NCBI RefSeq assembly: GCF_004016515.1
Contig: NZ_SACT01000009.1
Span: forward strand, 62,001-126,000
DNA from: Rubrivivax albus
Lineage (GTDB): Bacteria > Pseudomonadota > Gammaproteobacteria > Burkholderiales > Burkholderiaceae_C
DNA length: 64,000 nt
Direction of reading: 5' to 3'
The first letter of the stretch is position 1. Each line of letters starts with the position of its first letter. Both the position numbers and the translations under genes were made by a program. Below are positions 49,052 to 57,667 of this stretch, one piece after another. The notes under the pieces are model-generated. The model ran no database searches. It was not told the DNA's origin and saw only the letters and a program-made list of their open reading frames with translations.

Positions 49052-50647
49052 ATGGCCATCATTCCATCCCTGAAGCCGCCCCTGGCCCGCTGGTTGGCCG
49101 GGCTTTCCCTGGTGCTGGCGCTGCCGGTGGAGGCCGGAGAGGCCTTCGACCCCGGCCGGGTCGGCCGCATCGTCGACGTGCAGGGCGACGTGGCGCTGTA
49201 CGACGAGCAGTACGGCGAGTGGTCCGACGCGCAGCGCAACCGGCCGGTGGTGGCCGGCGACCGGCTGGTGCTGCAGCGCAGTGCGCGGGCGGAGGTGCGG
49301 GTCGGCGACACCGTGCTGCTGCTTGGCCAGGGCGCCGACGTGGCCATCGACGCGCTGGACGACGACCGCCTGCGGCTGACCCTGTACGACGGCAGCCTGG
49401 CCCTGCGCCTGGCCAGCCGGGATGCGGCGGAGGGCACCGAGGTCCGCACGCTGGCGGCCCTGGTGCGCCCGCAGCGGGCCGGCCGTTACCGCATCGACCA
49501 GGACGAGTCCTCGACCTTCGCCGCGGTGTGGCGTGGCGCGCTGGAGGTGTCCGGCCACGGGCACCTGCTGCTGGTGGGCGCCGGTGAGCGCTACGAGGTC
49601 TGGCGCGACGAGCGCCGGGGCGACACGGCACGCAGCCGCGTGGCCCGCATGCCGCAGGACCGCTTTGCGGCCTGGGCCGACGACCGCTTCGACGACGAGG
49701 ACCGCCGGGAGGCGCGCTACCGGGACCGCTACCCTGGCCCGGCGGACATTCCCGGCATCGACGATCTCGCGGCGCATGGGCGCTGGGACGCCCACCCCGA
49801 GTACGGCAGCGTGTGGATACCCTACGGCGTGTCGGTCAGCTGGGCGCCGTTCACCGATGGCCGCTGGGTCTGGATGCGCCCCTGGGGCTGGACCTGGGTG
49901 GATGCGCAGCCCTGGGCCTTCGCGACCAGCCACTACGGGCGCTGGGTGCAGTGGCGCAGCCGCTGGGTCTGGTGGCCCGGCCCGCGCCACGTGCGCCCGG
50001 TCTTCTCGCCAGCCGTGGTGGCCTGGGTCGGCGGCTCGCACTTCAGCGTGGGCATCGAAATCGGCAGCCGGCCGCCGTCGGCCTGGGTGCCGCTGCAGCC
50101 GTGGCAGCCCTATGTGCCCATCGTCGCGCCGCGGCCGCCGAAGCCGCCTCACCACCATGTACGGCCGCCGCCACGGCGGCTGCCGCCGCCGTCCGAGCCC
50201 ATTTCCCGGTTCGTGGACGGGCGTGGCGGCGGCGTTTCGGTGGGCACGCAGCCTGGCCGTCCGATGGCCCCCGGTTCGGTGCGCTACGGCAGTGACGGTC
50301 TGCCCACCCAGGTGCAGGTGGCGCCGGCTGCCGCCGCGGTGCCGGAGGTGCCGCGGCCGCCACAGGCCGAAGCGCCATCGCGGCCGCCAAGGGGCGACAC
50401 GCCGCCACCGCGCCCGCCGACCCGTGCGCCCCTGCCTTCCGAGCGACCGGGCACGCGCGCGGACCGGCCCGCGCCCCCCGCGGCCGCGCCGGTGAGGGTG
50501 GAGTCGGGCGCACCCCGCCCCGCACCGTTCAGCGCACCGCCGCGTGCAGAACCGCCGCGGCCTGCCCCGGCGGCCGCGCGTGAACAGAAGCCGGCGCGCG
50601 ACGAGTGGGACGACCGCTCACCCCGCGGTGCCGAGCGGGTGAAGTGA
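49052..50647 (+). CDS. FecR-domain envelope protein with Trp-rich repeats and Pro-rich tail
   Basis: About 531 residues. A signal peptide (LARWLAGLSLVLALPVEAGE) is followed by a FecR-like domain (about 40-160, VGRIVDVQGDVALYDEQYGE). Residues about 235-320 are rich in Trp/Tyr (WVWMRPWGWTWVDAQPWAFA, YGRWVQW), as in DUF6600-type proteins, and the last 180 residues are Pro/Arg-rich and probably disordered. Likely periplasmic or outer-membrane facing; no function is known. An in-frame ATG at 49028 would add 8 residues before the signal. No sigma factor or receptor gene is adjacent, so it is not a FecIRA system. Confidence 0.8.
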   Translation: MAIIPSLKPPLARWLAGLSLVLALPVEAGEAFDPGRVGRIVDVQGDVALYDEQYGEWSDAQRNRPVVAGDRLVLQRSARAEVRVGDTVLLLGQGADVAIDALDDDRLRLTLYDGSLALRLASRDAAEGTEVRTLAALVRPQRAGRYRIDQDESSTFAAVWRGALEVSGHGHLLLVGAGERYEVWRDERRGDTARSRVARMPQDRFAAWADDRFDDEDRREARYRDRYPGPADIPGIDDLAAHGRWDAHPEYGSVWIPYGVSVSWAPFTDGRWVWMRPWGWTWVDAQPWAFATSHYGRWVQWRSRWVWWPGPRHVRPVFSPAVVAWVGGSHFSVGIEIGSRPPSAWVPLQPWQPYVPIVAPRPPKPPHHHVRPPPRRLPPPSEPISRFVDGRGGGVSVGTQPGRPMAPGSVRYGSDGLPTQVQVAPAAAAVPEVPRPPQAEAPSRPPRGDTPPPRPPTRAPLPSERPGTRADRPAPPAAAPVRVESGAPRPAPFSAPPRAEPPRPAPAAAREQKPARDEWDDRSPRGAERVK

Positions 50648-51304
50648 TCAGCCGGCCAGCATCGGCCTGAGCGCCGGCCAGACGTTGTCCAGGATGCGCG
50701 GGTGGGCCTCGGCCGTGGGGTGGATGCGGTCGGGCTGGAACAGCCGGTCCGCGTCGGGCCCGTCGGCCACGCCGGCGAGCAGGAAGGGGACCAGCACCAC
50801 CTGCTCCTCGCGCGCCACGGTGCCGAACACGGCGGCGAAGTCATCGGCGTAGCGCTTGCCGTAGTTCGGCGGCACCTGCATGCCGGTGATCAGCACGCGC
50901 GCGCCTGTGGCCTTGGCGGCACGCGTCATCGTGCGCAGGTTGTCGGCCGTCATCTTCAGCGGCAGGCCACGCAGCGCGTCGTTGCCGCCGAGTTCGATGA
51001 TCACGTGCGTGGGCCGGTGCTGCTTCAGCAGCGCCGGTAGACGCGAGCGGCCGCCGGAGGTGGTGTCGCCGCTGATGCTGGCGTTGACCACCTGCACGCC
51101 CGGCATCTGCGCCTGCAGCCGCTGCTGCAGCAGCGCCACCCAGCCGGCACCGCGCGGCAGGCCGTACTCGGCCGACAGGCTGTCGCCCACCACCAGCACC
51201 ACGGCGCCAGCGGGCGTGGCGGCACGAGACCCCGCGGCAGCGGCGGCCAGACCGATGACGCTACAGTGCGCCATTCCCCAATACAGCAGGGTGCGGCGCG
51301 TCAT
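50648..51304 (-). CDS. tesA: GDSL-type arylesterase / thioesterase TesA
   Basis: 218 residues. A signal peptide is followed by the GDSL block VVGDSLSAEYGLP, the Gly-Asn block IIELGGNDALRG and the catalytic DxxH (PDRIHPTAEAH), the SGNH-hydrolase triad of TesA (acyl-CoA thioesterase I / lysophospholipase). Its start may instead be at 51328, where its ATG would share the CATG of the divergent ABC gene. The divergent tesA-ABC pair is conserved in many proteobacteria. Confidence 0.93.
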   Translation of the reverse strand: MTRRTLLYWGMAHCSVIGLAAAAAGSRAATPAGAVVLVVGDSLSAEYGLPRGAGWVALLQQRLQAQMPGVQVVNASISGDTTSGGRSRLPALLKQHRPTHVIIELGGNDALRGLPLKMTADNLRTMTRAAKATGARVLITGMQVPPNYGKRYADDFAAVFGTVAREEQVVLVPFLLAGVADGPDADRLFQPDRIHPTAEAHPRILDNVWPALRPMLAG

Positions 51305-51326
51305 GCGCGGCACGGTGCCTCTTTGC

Positions 51327-51998
51327 ATGTCTGATCCCATCATCGAAGTCCAGGGCGTTCGCAAGGAAGTCAGCGACGCCACGGGGACGTTGACCATACT
51401 GCACGACATTGGTTTCACGCTCGCTGCACGCGAGTCGGCCGCCATCGTCGGGGCCTCGGGGTCGGGCAAGAGCACGTTGCTGGGCATCCTGGCCGGGCTG
51501 GACGTGCCGACATCGGGGCGCGTCCTGCTGGCCGGCACTGACCTGTTCGCGCTCGACGAGGATGCTCGCGCCGACGTGCGCGCCCGACAGCTCGGCTTCG
51601 TGTTCCAGAGCTTTCAGCTGCTGGGCAACCTGACGGCGCTGGAAAACGTGATGCTGCCGCTGGAACTGGCCGGCCACTCGGACGCGCGTCGCCAGGCCAC
51701 GGAGATGCTGCAGCGCGTGGGCCTGGGCGAACGGCTGGGACACTACCCGAAACTGCTCTCGGGGGGCGAACAGCAGCGGGTGGCGCTGGCGCGGGCCTTC
51801 GTGATGCGCCCGGCCGTGCTGCTGGCCGACGAGCCCACCGGCAGCCTGGACTTCGCCACTGGCGAGACGGTGATGGACCTGATGTTCGAACTCAACCGCG
51901 AGGCCGGCACCACGCTGGTGCTGGTGACGCATGACCGCGGCATCGCGGCGCGCTGCGACCGGCAGTTGCGCATCGAGGCCGGGCGCTTGCTGCCATGA
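51327..51998 (+). CDS. LolD/YbbA-like ABC transporter ATPase
   Basis: 223 residues. Walker A GASGSGKST, signature LSGGEQQRVALARA, Walker B VLLADEPTGSLD and switch His THD are all present; the MacB/LolD subfamily is indicated by QLLGNLTALENVMLPLELAG. Position next to tesA matches YbbA, whose membrane partner YbbP is usually adjacent, but here the next gene is a small lipoprotein, so the permease partner lies elsewhere or is missing. Confidence 0.9.
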   Translation: MSDPIIEVQGVRKEVSDATGTLTILHDIGFTLAARESAAIVGASGSGKSTLLGILAGLDVPTSGRVLLAGTDLFALDEDARADVRARQLGFVFQSFQLLGNLTALENVMLPLELAGHSDARRQATEMLQRVGLGERLGHYPKLLSGGEQQRVALARAFVMRPAVLLADEPTGSLDFATGETVMDLMFELNREAGTTLVLVTHDRGIAARCDRQLRIEAGRLLP

Positions 51999-52333
51999 CC
52001 GAGATGGTGCACGGCATGCGCAGGGTGGCGGGCTGGGCCGCGCTGGCGGTGGCCGTCGGACTGGCCGGCTGCGTGGCGCCGCCTGCAAGTGCCCCGGCAC
52101 GGTGTGCGACCAAGGTCGTTCAGTTGCTGGACCCGGTGCCCTTGTTCACCGGCCCGCAAGCCGATGCGGCGCTGTACCGCGGGCTGCCCAAGGGGCAGCG
52201 CCTGCAGTTGTGCGGTGCGCAGGGCCCGCGGCAGCAGGTGCTGCTGCCGCGGGCCGGGCAGCGCTGTGCCGGGCCGCAGGGCTGCGCGTCCGGCGGGATC
52301 CTGCGCTCGGCACGCACGGGGGCGACACCGTAG
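51995..52333 (+). CDS. Small putative lipoprotein of unknown function
   Basis: 112 residues. A hydrophobic signal ends in the lipobox LAGC (about residues 23-26), and three further Cys are present. The remainder has no recognised domain. The ATG overlaps the stop of the ABC ATPase gene (ATGA), so the two are co-translated. A second ATG at 52016 would give a more usual signal peptide (MRRVAGWAAL). Not recognised as a known family. Confidence 0.65.
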   Translation: MTEMVHGMRRVAGWAALAVAVGLAGCVAPPASAPARCATKVVQLLDPVPLFTGPQADAALYRGLPKGQRLQLCGAQGPRQQVLLPRAGQRCAGPQGCASGGILRSARTGATP

Positions 52334-52360
52334 CCGGCCTCCCGGCGGTGGCCTGCGCCC

Positions 52361-53158
52361 TTACTGGGCGAACTTGTAGTCGGTCTTCGCCTTGGCCCGC
52401 AGTTCTTCCTGGAACTGCTGCATCTGCTGCTGCTCCAGGCGCTGCTTGAGCTGGGCCTTCACGTCGTCGAAGGCCGGGAACGGCGCCTCGCGGGTGTCTT
52501 CGAGCTTGATGATGTGGAAGCCGAACTGGCTCTTCACCGGCGCCGGCGTCATCTCGCCCTTCTTCAGCGCCACCATGGCCTGGCTGAACTCTGGCACGTA
52601 GCTGTCGGGCTTGGCGAAGTCCAGGTCGCCGCCGTTGGCGCCGGAGCCGGGGTCCTTGGAATGCTGCTTGGCCAGTTCCTCGAAGCTGCCGCCGGCCTTG
52701 ATCTGGGCGATGAGCTTCTTGGCCTCGTCCTCGCTCTCCACCAGGATGTGGCGGGCGCGGTATTCCTGGCCGCTGGCGGCGGCCTTGAACTTGTCGTACT
52801 CCGCCTGGGCGGCCGCGTCGGTGACGGGGTTGGCCGCCTTGTGGGCCTCGAAGAGTTCGCGGATCAGGATGCTCTGGCGCGCGATCTCCATCTGGTCCTT
52901 GTAGGCCGCTGACTTGGCCAGGCCGCGCTTCTCGGCTTCCTGCACGAAGATCTCACGCAGCACGACCTGGTCGCGTGCCTGGGCTTCGAGTTCCGGGCCG
53001 AGCTGCTGGCCGGCGCGCTGGGCCTGCTGCAGCAGGGCATCGACGCGCGCCTTGGGCACGGCCTTGCCGTTGACGATGGCGATGTTCTGCGCCTGCACGA
53101 ACAGCGGGGTCAGGGCGACGGCCACGGCCACGCCGCGCACGAGGTGTTGGATCTTCAT
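52361..53158 (-). CDS. Periplasmic parvulin-type peptidyl-prolyl isomerase
   Basis: 265 residues: signal peptide (cleavage near VQAQN), an N-terminal SurA-like helical chaperone part (about 25-125) and one parvulin PPIase domain (about 130-225; RARHILVESEDEAKKLI ... GGDLDF ... FGFHIIKLED). Helps fold secreted and outer-membrane proteins; related to PpiC/Cbf2. It heads toward the convergent lipoprotein gene and is followed upstream by bolA and msrB on the same strand. Confidence 0.92.
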   Translation of the reverse strand: MKIQHLVRGVAVAVALTPLFVQAQNIAIVNGKAVPKARVDALLQQAQRAGQQLGPELEAQARDQVVLREIFVQEAEKRGLAKSAAYKDQMEIARQSILIRELFEAHKAANPVTDAAAQAEYDKFKAAASGQEYRARHILVESEDEAKKLIAQIKAGGSFEELAKQHSKDPGSGANGGDLDFAKPDSYVPEFSQAMVALKKGEMTPAPVKSQFGFHIIKLEDTREAPFPAFDDVKAQLKQRLEQQQMQQFQEELRAKAKTDYKFAQ

Positions 53159-53196
53159 GGCGAAGGGGAGGGGGTAGGGGTGGATCAGGGGGCGCG

Positions 53197-53463
53197 TCAG
53201 GCGTCGCCCGGGGCGCGGGCCACGATGGCCAGCGCGTGGATGCCCTTGGGGATCAACGAGCCCAGGGCATCATACACAAGGCGATGACGGGCGATGCGTG
53301 TCTGGCCGGTAAAGGCGGGGGCGGTGATGCGCACGGTGAAATGGCGCCCCTCGCGGGCGCCCGCGTGGCCGGCATGCAGGTGGCTGTCGTCCTGCACCTC
53401 CACCGCGTCGGGTTGCAGAGTCGCGCGCAGTGCGGCCTCGATGTCCTGGGCGCTGACGCTCAT
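53197..53463 (-). CDS. bolA: BolA-family protein
   Basis: 88 residues, the length of a BolA domain. The RHRLVYDALG helix and the His in DDSHLHAGH match the family, which binds [2Fe-2S] clusters with monothiol glutaredoxins and affects cell shape. The ATG at 53463 overlaps the msrB stop (ATGA). bolA-ppiC adjacency is common in Betaproteobacteria. Confidence 0.92.
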   Translation of the reverse strand: MSVSAQDIEAALRATLQPDAVEVQDDSHLHAGHAGAREGRHFTVRITAPAFTGQTRIARHRLVYDALGSLIPKGIHALAIVARAPGDA

Positions 53464-53888
53464 GTCGGTTCTGGCTTGAAGTCGATGGCCGCGGAGTTGA
53501 TGCAGAAGCGTTCGCCGGTGGGCTGCGGCCCGTCGTCGAAGACATGGCCCAGGTGGCTGCCGCAGCGGTTGCAGCGTACCTCCACGCGCACCATGCCGTG
53601 GCTGGTGTCGCGCACGCGCTCGACCACGGTGCCGTCGATGGGCTCGAAGTAGCTCGGCCAGCCGCAGCCGGCATCGAACTTGGTGCCCGAGGCGAACAGT
53701 GGCGTGCCGCAGCCCACGCAGTTGTAGACGCCGCGGCCCCAGTGGTCCCAGTACTTGCCGGTGAAGGCGCGCTCGGTGGCGGCGTGGCGGGCCACCTGAT
53801 ACTGCATCGGGTCGAGCTGCTGGCGCCATTCGGCGTCGGTCTTGCGCACCGGGTAGCGGGTGTCGTCGTGGTCGTGGTCGGCGGACAT
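53460..53888 (-). CDS. msrB: Peptide-methionine (R)-S-oxide reductase MsrB
   Basis: 142 residues. The catalytic Cys lies in RFCINSAAIDF (C129), the zinc site in CVGC (C57, C60) and CNRC (C106, C109), and a resolving Cys in DAGCGWPS (C75). Repairs oxidised methionine in proteins. Start at 53888 (MSADHDHDD) was chosen; an upstream ATG at 53921 adds 11 residues. Coupled with bolA. Confidence 0.93.
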   Translation of the reverse strand: MSADHDHDDTRYPVRKTDAEWRQQLDPMQYQVARHAATERAFTGKYWDHWGRGVYNCVGCGTPLFASGTKFDAGCGWPSYFEPIDGTVVERVRDTSHGMVRVEVRCNRCGSHLGHVFDDGPQPTGERFCINSAAIDFKPEPT

Positions 53889-54038
53889 GGCAGGCGTGGG
53901 TGGCGCACCCGCATGGGGCACGGGTCACAAGTGTAGGTCGCGCAGGTGACAGGGCTTCGGGGTAGTCCCTGAAACCCCAGTGGCGTCGTGTCCGCTACCG
54001 TGCGTCCCCATACATTTCGCCCCACAGGAGACATCACC

Positions 54039-55277
54039 ATGACCCTTGCCCGCCGTACCGTCGTTGCGTTGGCTGCTGCCGCAGCTGTCCTCCCCGCCGG
54101 GTTGGCGTGGGCCCAGCAGGGCGAGACCGTGAAGATCGGCTTCATCGACCCGCTGTCCGGCCCGTTCGCCAACGTCGGCCAGAATCAGCTCAAGAGCTGG
54201 CAGTTCGTGGCCGAGCACTTCAACGCCAAGAATCCGGCCGGCGTGAAGTTCGAGTTCGCGTCCTTCGACAACAAGGGCTCGCCGCAGGAAAGCCTCACCG
54301 CGCTCAAGGCCGCCATCGACCAGGGCATCCGCTATGTGGTGCAGGGCAACGGCTCCGGCGCCGCCGCGGCCATCTCCGACGCCGTCAGCAAGCACAACGC
54401 GCGGAACCCGGGCAAGGAAGTCGTCTACCTGAACTACGCCGCGGTGGACCCGGCGCTGACCAACGAGAAGTGCAGCTACTGGCACTTCCGGCTGGACGCC
54501 GACACGACGATGAAGATGGAAGCGCTGACCAGCTACATGAAGGATCAGCCGAACATCAAGAAGGTCTACATCATCGGCCAGAACTACTCGCACGGACAGC
54601 AGGTCTCGCGCTTCTTCAAGGAGTACATGGCGCGCAAGCGGCCCGACGTGCAGATCGTCGGCGACGACCTGCACCCGATCGGCCAGGTCAAGGACTTCGC
54701 GCCCTACGTGGCCAAGATCAAGGCCTCGGGCGCCGACGCGGTGGTCACCGGCAACTGGGGCCAGGACCTGACGCTGCTGGTCAAGGCGGCCAAGGACGCC
54801 GGTCTGACTGCCGCGATGTACACCTACTACGCCGGCGTCAGCGGCACGCCCACCGCGCTGGGCACCGACACCGCCGGCAAGGTGCGCGTCGTGGCCTACG
54901 GCAGCCCGAACATGGGCGGCGTGGTCGGCAAGCTGCAGGACGCGTTCAAGGCCAAGTTCAACGACGACTGGTACACCTACGCCACCTACAACGGCATCTC
55001 GCTGCTGGCCAACGCCATGGCCAAGGCCAAGAGCACCGACCCGGTGAAGGTGGCCGCCGCGATGTCGGGGCTGAGCTTCCCCGGCTTCAACGGCGAGGTC
55101 ACGATGCGCAAGCAGGATCACCAGCTGCAGCAGGGCATGTTCATCACGTCGTGGGAGAAGATCGACGCGAAGAACAAGTACAACGTCGAGAACACCGGCA
55201 TGACCTTCAAGACGGTGAAGACCATCGAGCCCTACGTGGCCAGCACGCCCACCTCCTGCCAGATGAAGCAGCCCTGA
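54039..55277 (+). CDS. Branched-chain amino-acid-type ABC transporter binding protein (LivJ/LivK-like)
   Basis: 412 residues: signal peptide (VVALAAAAAVLPAGLAWAQQ), then the type I periplasmic binding fold (VKIGFIDPLSGPFANVGQNQ). Binds branched-chain or similar amino acids and hands them to the LivHM-like permeases. AGGAGA lies before the ATG at 54039. A strong terminator hairpin follows the gene, before the permease, so it is probably made in excess. Confidence 0.92.
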   Translation: MTLARRTVVALAAAAAVLPAGLAWAQQGETVKIGFIDPLSGPFANVGQNQLKSWQFVAEHFNAKNPAGVKFEFASFDNKGSPQESLTALKAAIDQGIRYVVQGNGSGAAAAISDAVSKHNARNPGKEVVYLNYAAVDPALTNEKCSYWHFRLDADTTMKMEALTSYMKDQPNIKKVYIIGQNYSHGQQVSRFFKEYMARKRPDVQIVGDDLHPIGQVKDFAPYVAKIKASGADAVVTGNWGQDLTLLVKAAKDAGLTAAMYTYYAGVSGTPTALGTDTAGKVRVVAYGSPNMGGVVGKLQDAFKAKFNDDWYTYATYNGISLLANAMAKAKSTDPVKVAAAMSGLSFPGFNGEVTMRKQDHQLQQGMFITSWEKIDAKNKYNVENTGMTFKTVKTIEPYVASTPTSCQMKQP

Positions 55278-55297
55278 CCTGGGTCTGCTGCGTGCCG

Positions 55298-55334
55298 GGC
55301 GCGGCACCTGAGCGGGTGCCGCGCCTTTTCGTTT
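55298..55334 (+). terminator. Terminator/attenuator between the binding protein and permease genes
   Basis: GGCGCGGCACC (55298-55308), 6-base loop, GGTGCCGCGCC (55315-55325): a perfect 11-bp stem, then TTTTCGTTT. It is 20 bases after the stop codon. Because livHMGF have no other promoter in sight, it probably lets only part of the transcription pass into the permease genes. Confidence 0.8.
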
Positions 55335-55336
55335 GA

Positions 55337-55356
55337 CGCCGGCGCGTGCGCCGGCG
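55337..55356 (+). repeat. Second inverted repeat directly after the liv terminator
   Basis: CGCCGGCGC (55337-55345), 2-base loop, GCGCCGGCG (55348-55356), a perfect 9-bp stem, starts two bases after the T run and ends 19 bases before the livH start. It may block 3' exonucleases or affect livH translation. Confidence 0.45.
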
Positions 55357-55374
55357 GTTCACCCACGACGGGCG

Positions 55375-56403
55375 ATGGACGCGACCTATTTCCTGATCTC
55401 GCTGCTCAACGGGTTGTCCGTCGGGCTGCTGCTGTTCATGCTGGCCTCCGGGCTGACGCTGATCTTCAGCATGATGGGCGTGCTGAACTTCGCACACGCC
55501 AGCTTCTACATGCTCGGCGCCTACGTGGCCTACACGCTCAGCGGCGTGGTCGGCTTCTGGTGGGCGCTGCTGCTGGCGCCGCCGCTGGTGGGCCTGCTGG
55601 GCGCGCTGTTCGAGCGCCATGTGCTGCGCCGGGTGCACAAGTTCGGCCACGTGCCGGAACTGCTGGTGACCTTCGGGCTGAGCTACATCGTGCTCGAGCT
55701 GGTGCAGCTGATCTGGGGGCGCTCGGCGGTGGACTTCCAGCAGCCGGAGTCGCTGTCGGGCCCGTTGTTCACCATCCTGTCGTCCGACAGCCAGGGCCTG
55801 AGCCTGGCCTGGGGCGCACCGCCCGAAGCCTGCCGTGCGGTGGCCGACATGATCTGCACGCAGTTCCCGGCCTTCCGCGCCTTCGGCATGGCGGTGGCCG
55901 TGGCGATGCTGGTGGCGGTGTGGCTGCTGCTCACGCGCACCCGCGTCGGGCTGGTGATCCAGGCGGCGCTGACGCACCCGCACATGGTCGAGGCGCTGGG
56001 CCACAACGTGCCGCGGGTGTTCATGGGCGTGTTTGGCGGCGGCACCGCGCTGGCGGCGCTCGCCGGCGTCATCGGCGGGGCCCTGCGCGTCACCGAGCCA
56101 TCGATGGCGTTGCAGGTGGGCGCCGTGGTGTTCGCCGTCATCGTCATCGGCGGCATGGGGTCGCTGGCGGGTGCCTTCGTGGCGTCGATCGGGCTGGGCG
56201 TGATCGAGTCGTTCGCGATCGGCAGCGACCGTTCGCTGCTGGACCTGTTAGCCTGGGCGGACATCGCCGTCACGCACGAGACCTTCGGCTACGCCATCTA
56301 CAGCGTCAAGGTCTCGCAGGTGGCCGCCATCCTGCCCTACCTGCTGCTGGTGCTGATCCTGATCTTCCGGCCCCGGGGCCTGCTGGGCACGCGGGAGGGT
56401 TGA
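55375..56403 (+). CDS. livH: Branched-chain amino-acid ABC transporter permease LivH-like
   Basis: 342 residues, about eight membrane helices, with the LivH start SLLNGLSVGLLLFMLASGLT and the conserved GGMGSLAGAFVASIGLGVIE near the C-terminus. A loop of about 50 residues (about 120-170) is longer than in the E. coli protein. No strong Shine-Dalgarno. It ends one base before livM. Confidence 0.92.
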   Translation: MDATYFLISLLNGLSVGLLLFMLASGLTLIFSMMGVLNFAHASFYMLGAYVAYTLSGVVGFWWALLLAPPLVGLLGALFERHVLRRVHKFGHVPELLVTFGLSYIVLELVQLIWGRSAVDFQQPESLSGPLFTILSSDSQGLSLAWGAPPEACRAVADMICTQFPAFRAFGMAVAVAMLVAVWLLLTRTRVGLVIQAALTHPHMVEALGHNVPRVFMGVFGGGTALAALAGVIGGALRVTEPSMALQVGAVVFAVIVIGGMGSLAGAFVASIGLGVIESFAIGSDRSLLDLLAWADIAVTHETFGYAIYSVKVSQVAAILPYLLLVLILIFRPRGLLGTREG

Positions 56404-56404
56404 C

Positions 56405-57667
56405 ATGAAGCGCCCCTGGATCCTCTGGGCGGTCTACGCCGCCGTGCTGGTGATCGCGCCGATGGTGTGGTCCAGCAGCCTGGCGCTGACCATGCTCACG
56501 CAGATCGGCATCGCCATCATCGCCTGCCTGGCCTACAACGTGCTGCTGGGGCAGGGCGGCATGCTGAGCTTCGGCCATGCGGTGTATTCCGGCCTGGGCT
56601 CGTACTTCGCCATCCACACGCTCAACATGATCGGCGATGGCGCATTGGCGCTGCCGGTGAGCCTGGTGCCGCTGGTGGGCGGCCTGTTCGGCCTGCTGAT
56701 GGCCGCGCTGCTGGGCTACGTGACGACCAAGAAGGCGGGCACGCCCTTCGCGATGATCACGCTGGGCATCGGCGAACTCGTCTGGGCCATGTCGCTGATG
56801 TTCCCGGGCTTCTTCGGCGGCGAAGGAGGCATCACCGGTGACCGCACGTCCGGCGAAGCCTTCTTCGGCATCACCTACGGCCCGGCGAACCAGCTCTACT
56901 ACCTGATCGCCGTCTACTGCTTCGTCAGCACCGCGGCGCTCTATGCCTTCACGCGCACGCCGCTGGGCCGCATGCTCAACGCCGTGCGCGACAACCCGGA
57001 GCGCGTGGAGTTCATCGGCTACCGCACGCAGGTGGTGCGCTACCTGGCCTTCATGGTCAGCGGCTTTTTCATGGGCATTGCGGGCGGTCTGGGCACGCTG
57101 ACCTTCGAGATCGTCACCGCGGAAGTGGTGGGTGCGGCGCGCTCCGGCGCCTACCTGCTGTTCACCTTCCTGGGCGGCGCCGGTTTCTTCTTCGGCCCGA
57201 TCATCGGCGCGGTGCTGATGGTGCTGGCGCTGGTACTGCTGTCGGAGCTCACGCAGGCCTGGCTGCTCTACCTGGGCCTGCTGTTCCTGTTCATGGTGAT
57301 GTACGCGCCGGGCGGTATCGCCAGCCTGATCATGATGAACCTGCGCATGCACGCCTTCGGCAAGCTCAAGCCGCTGACCGGGATGTACGCCGCGCTGGCG
57401 GTGACCGGCTTCCTGATCCTGGCCGGCGCCGGCGCGATGATCGAGATGGTCTACCACGGCCAGCTCAACCAGGCCCTGGGGCCGGAGATGACGTTCATGG
57501 GGGTGCCGCTGAACATCGAAGGCACGGGGTCGTGGGTCGGCGCCGGCATCGTGCTCGTGGTCGGCGTGGTGTTGTTCGAACTGGTCCGTCGGCGTTTCGC
57601 CGCCCGCTGGGGCCAGGCGCAGACGGAAATCGAGGCCGCGTTGCGGGCCAGGGAGCAGGGCGCATGA
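56405..57667 (+). CDS. livM: Branched-chain amino-acid ABC transporter permease LivM-like
   Basis: 420 residues with eight to ten membrane helices. LivM motifs: YNVLLGQGGMLSFGHAVYSG and the permease loop AVRDNPERVEFIGYRTQVVR. An extra pair of helices follows at about 320-400. Pairs with LivH. Its stop overlaps the livG start (ATGA). Confidence 0.92.
   Translation: MKRPWILWAVYAAVLVIAPMVWSSSLALTMLTQIGIAIIACLAYNVLLGQGGMLSFGHAVYSGLGSYFAIHTLNMIGDGALALPVSLVPLVGGLFGLLMAALLGYVTTKKAGTPFAMITLGIGELVWAMSLMFPGFFGGEGGITGDRTSGEAFFGITYGPANQLYYLIAVYCFVSTAALYAFTRTPLGRMLNAVRDNPERVEFIGYRTQVVRYLAFMVSGFFMGIAGGLGTLTFEIVTAEVVGAARSGAYLLFTFLGGAGFFFGPIIGAVLMVLALVLLSELTQAWLLYLGLLFLFMVMYAPGGIASLIMMNLRMHAFGKLKPLTGMYAALAVTGFLILAGAGAMIEMVYHGQLNQALGPEMTFMGVPLNIEGTGSWVGAGIVLVVGVVLFELVRRRFAARWGQAQTEIEAALRAREQGA

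Noticed and set aside
53889..54038. GGGGT...ACCCC inverted repeat upstream of the liv binding protein gene
   Set aside because: Five-base arms around ten bases are expected by chance at this GC content; no promoter elements line up with it.
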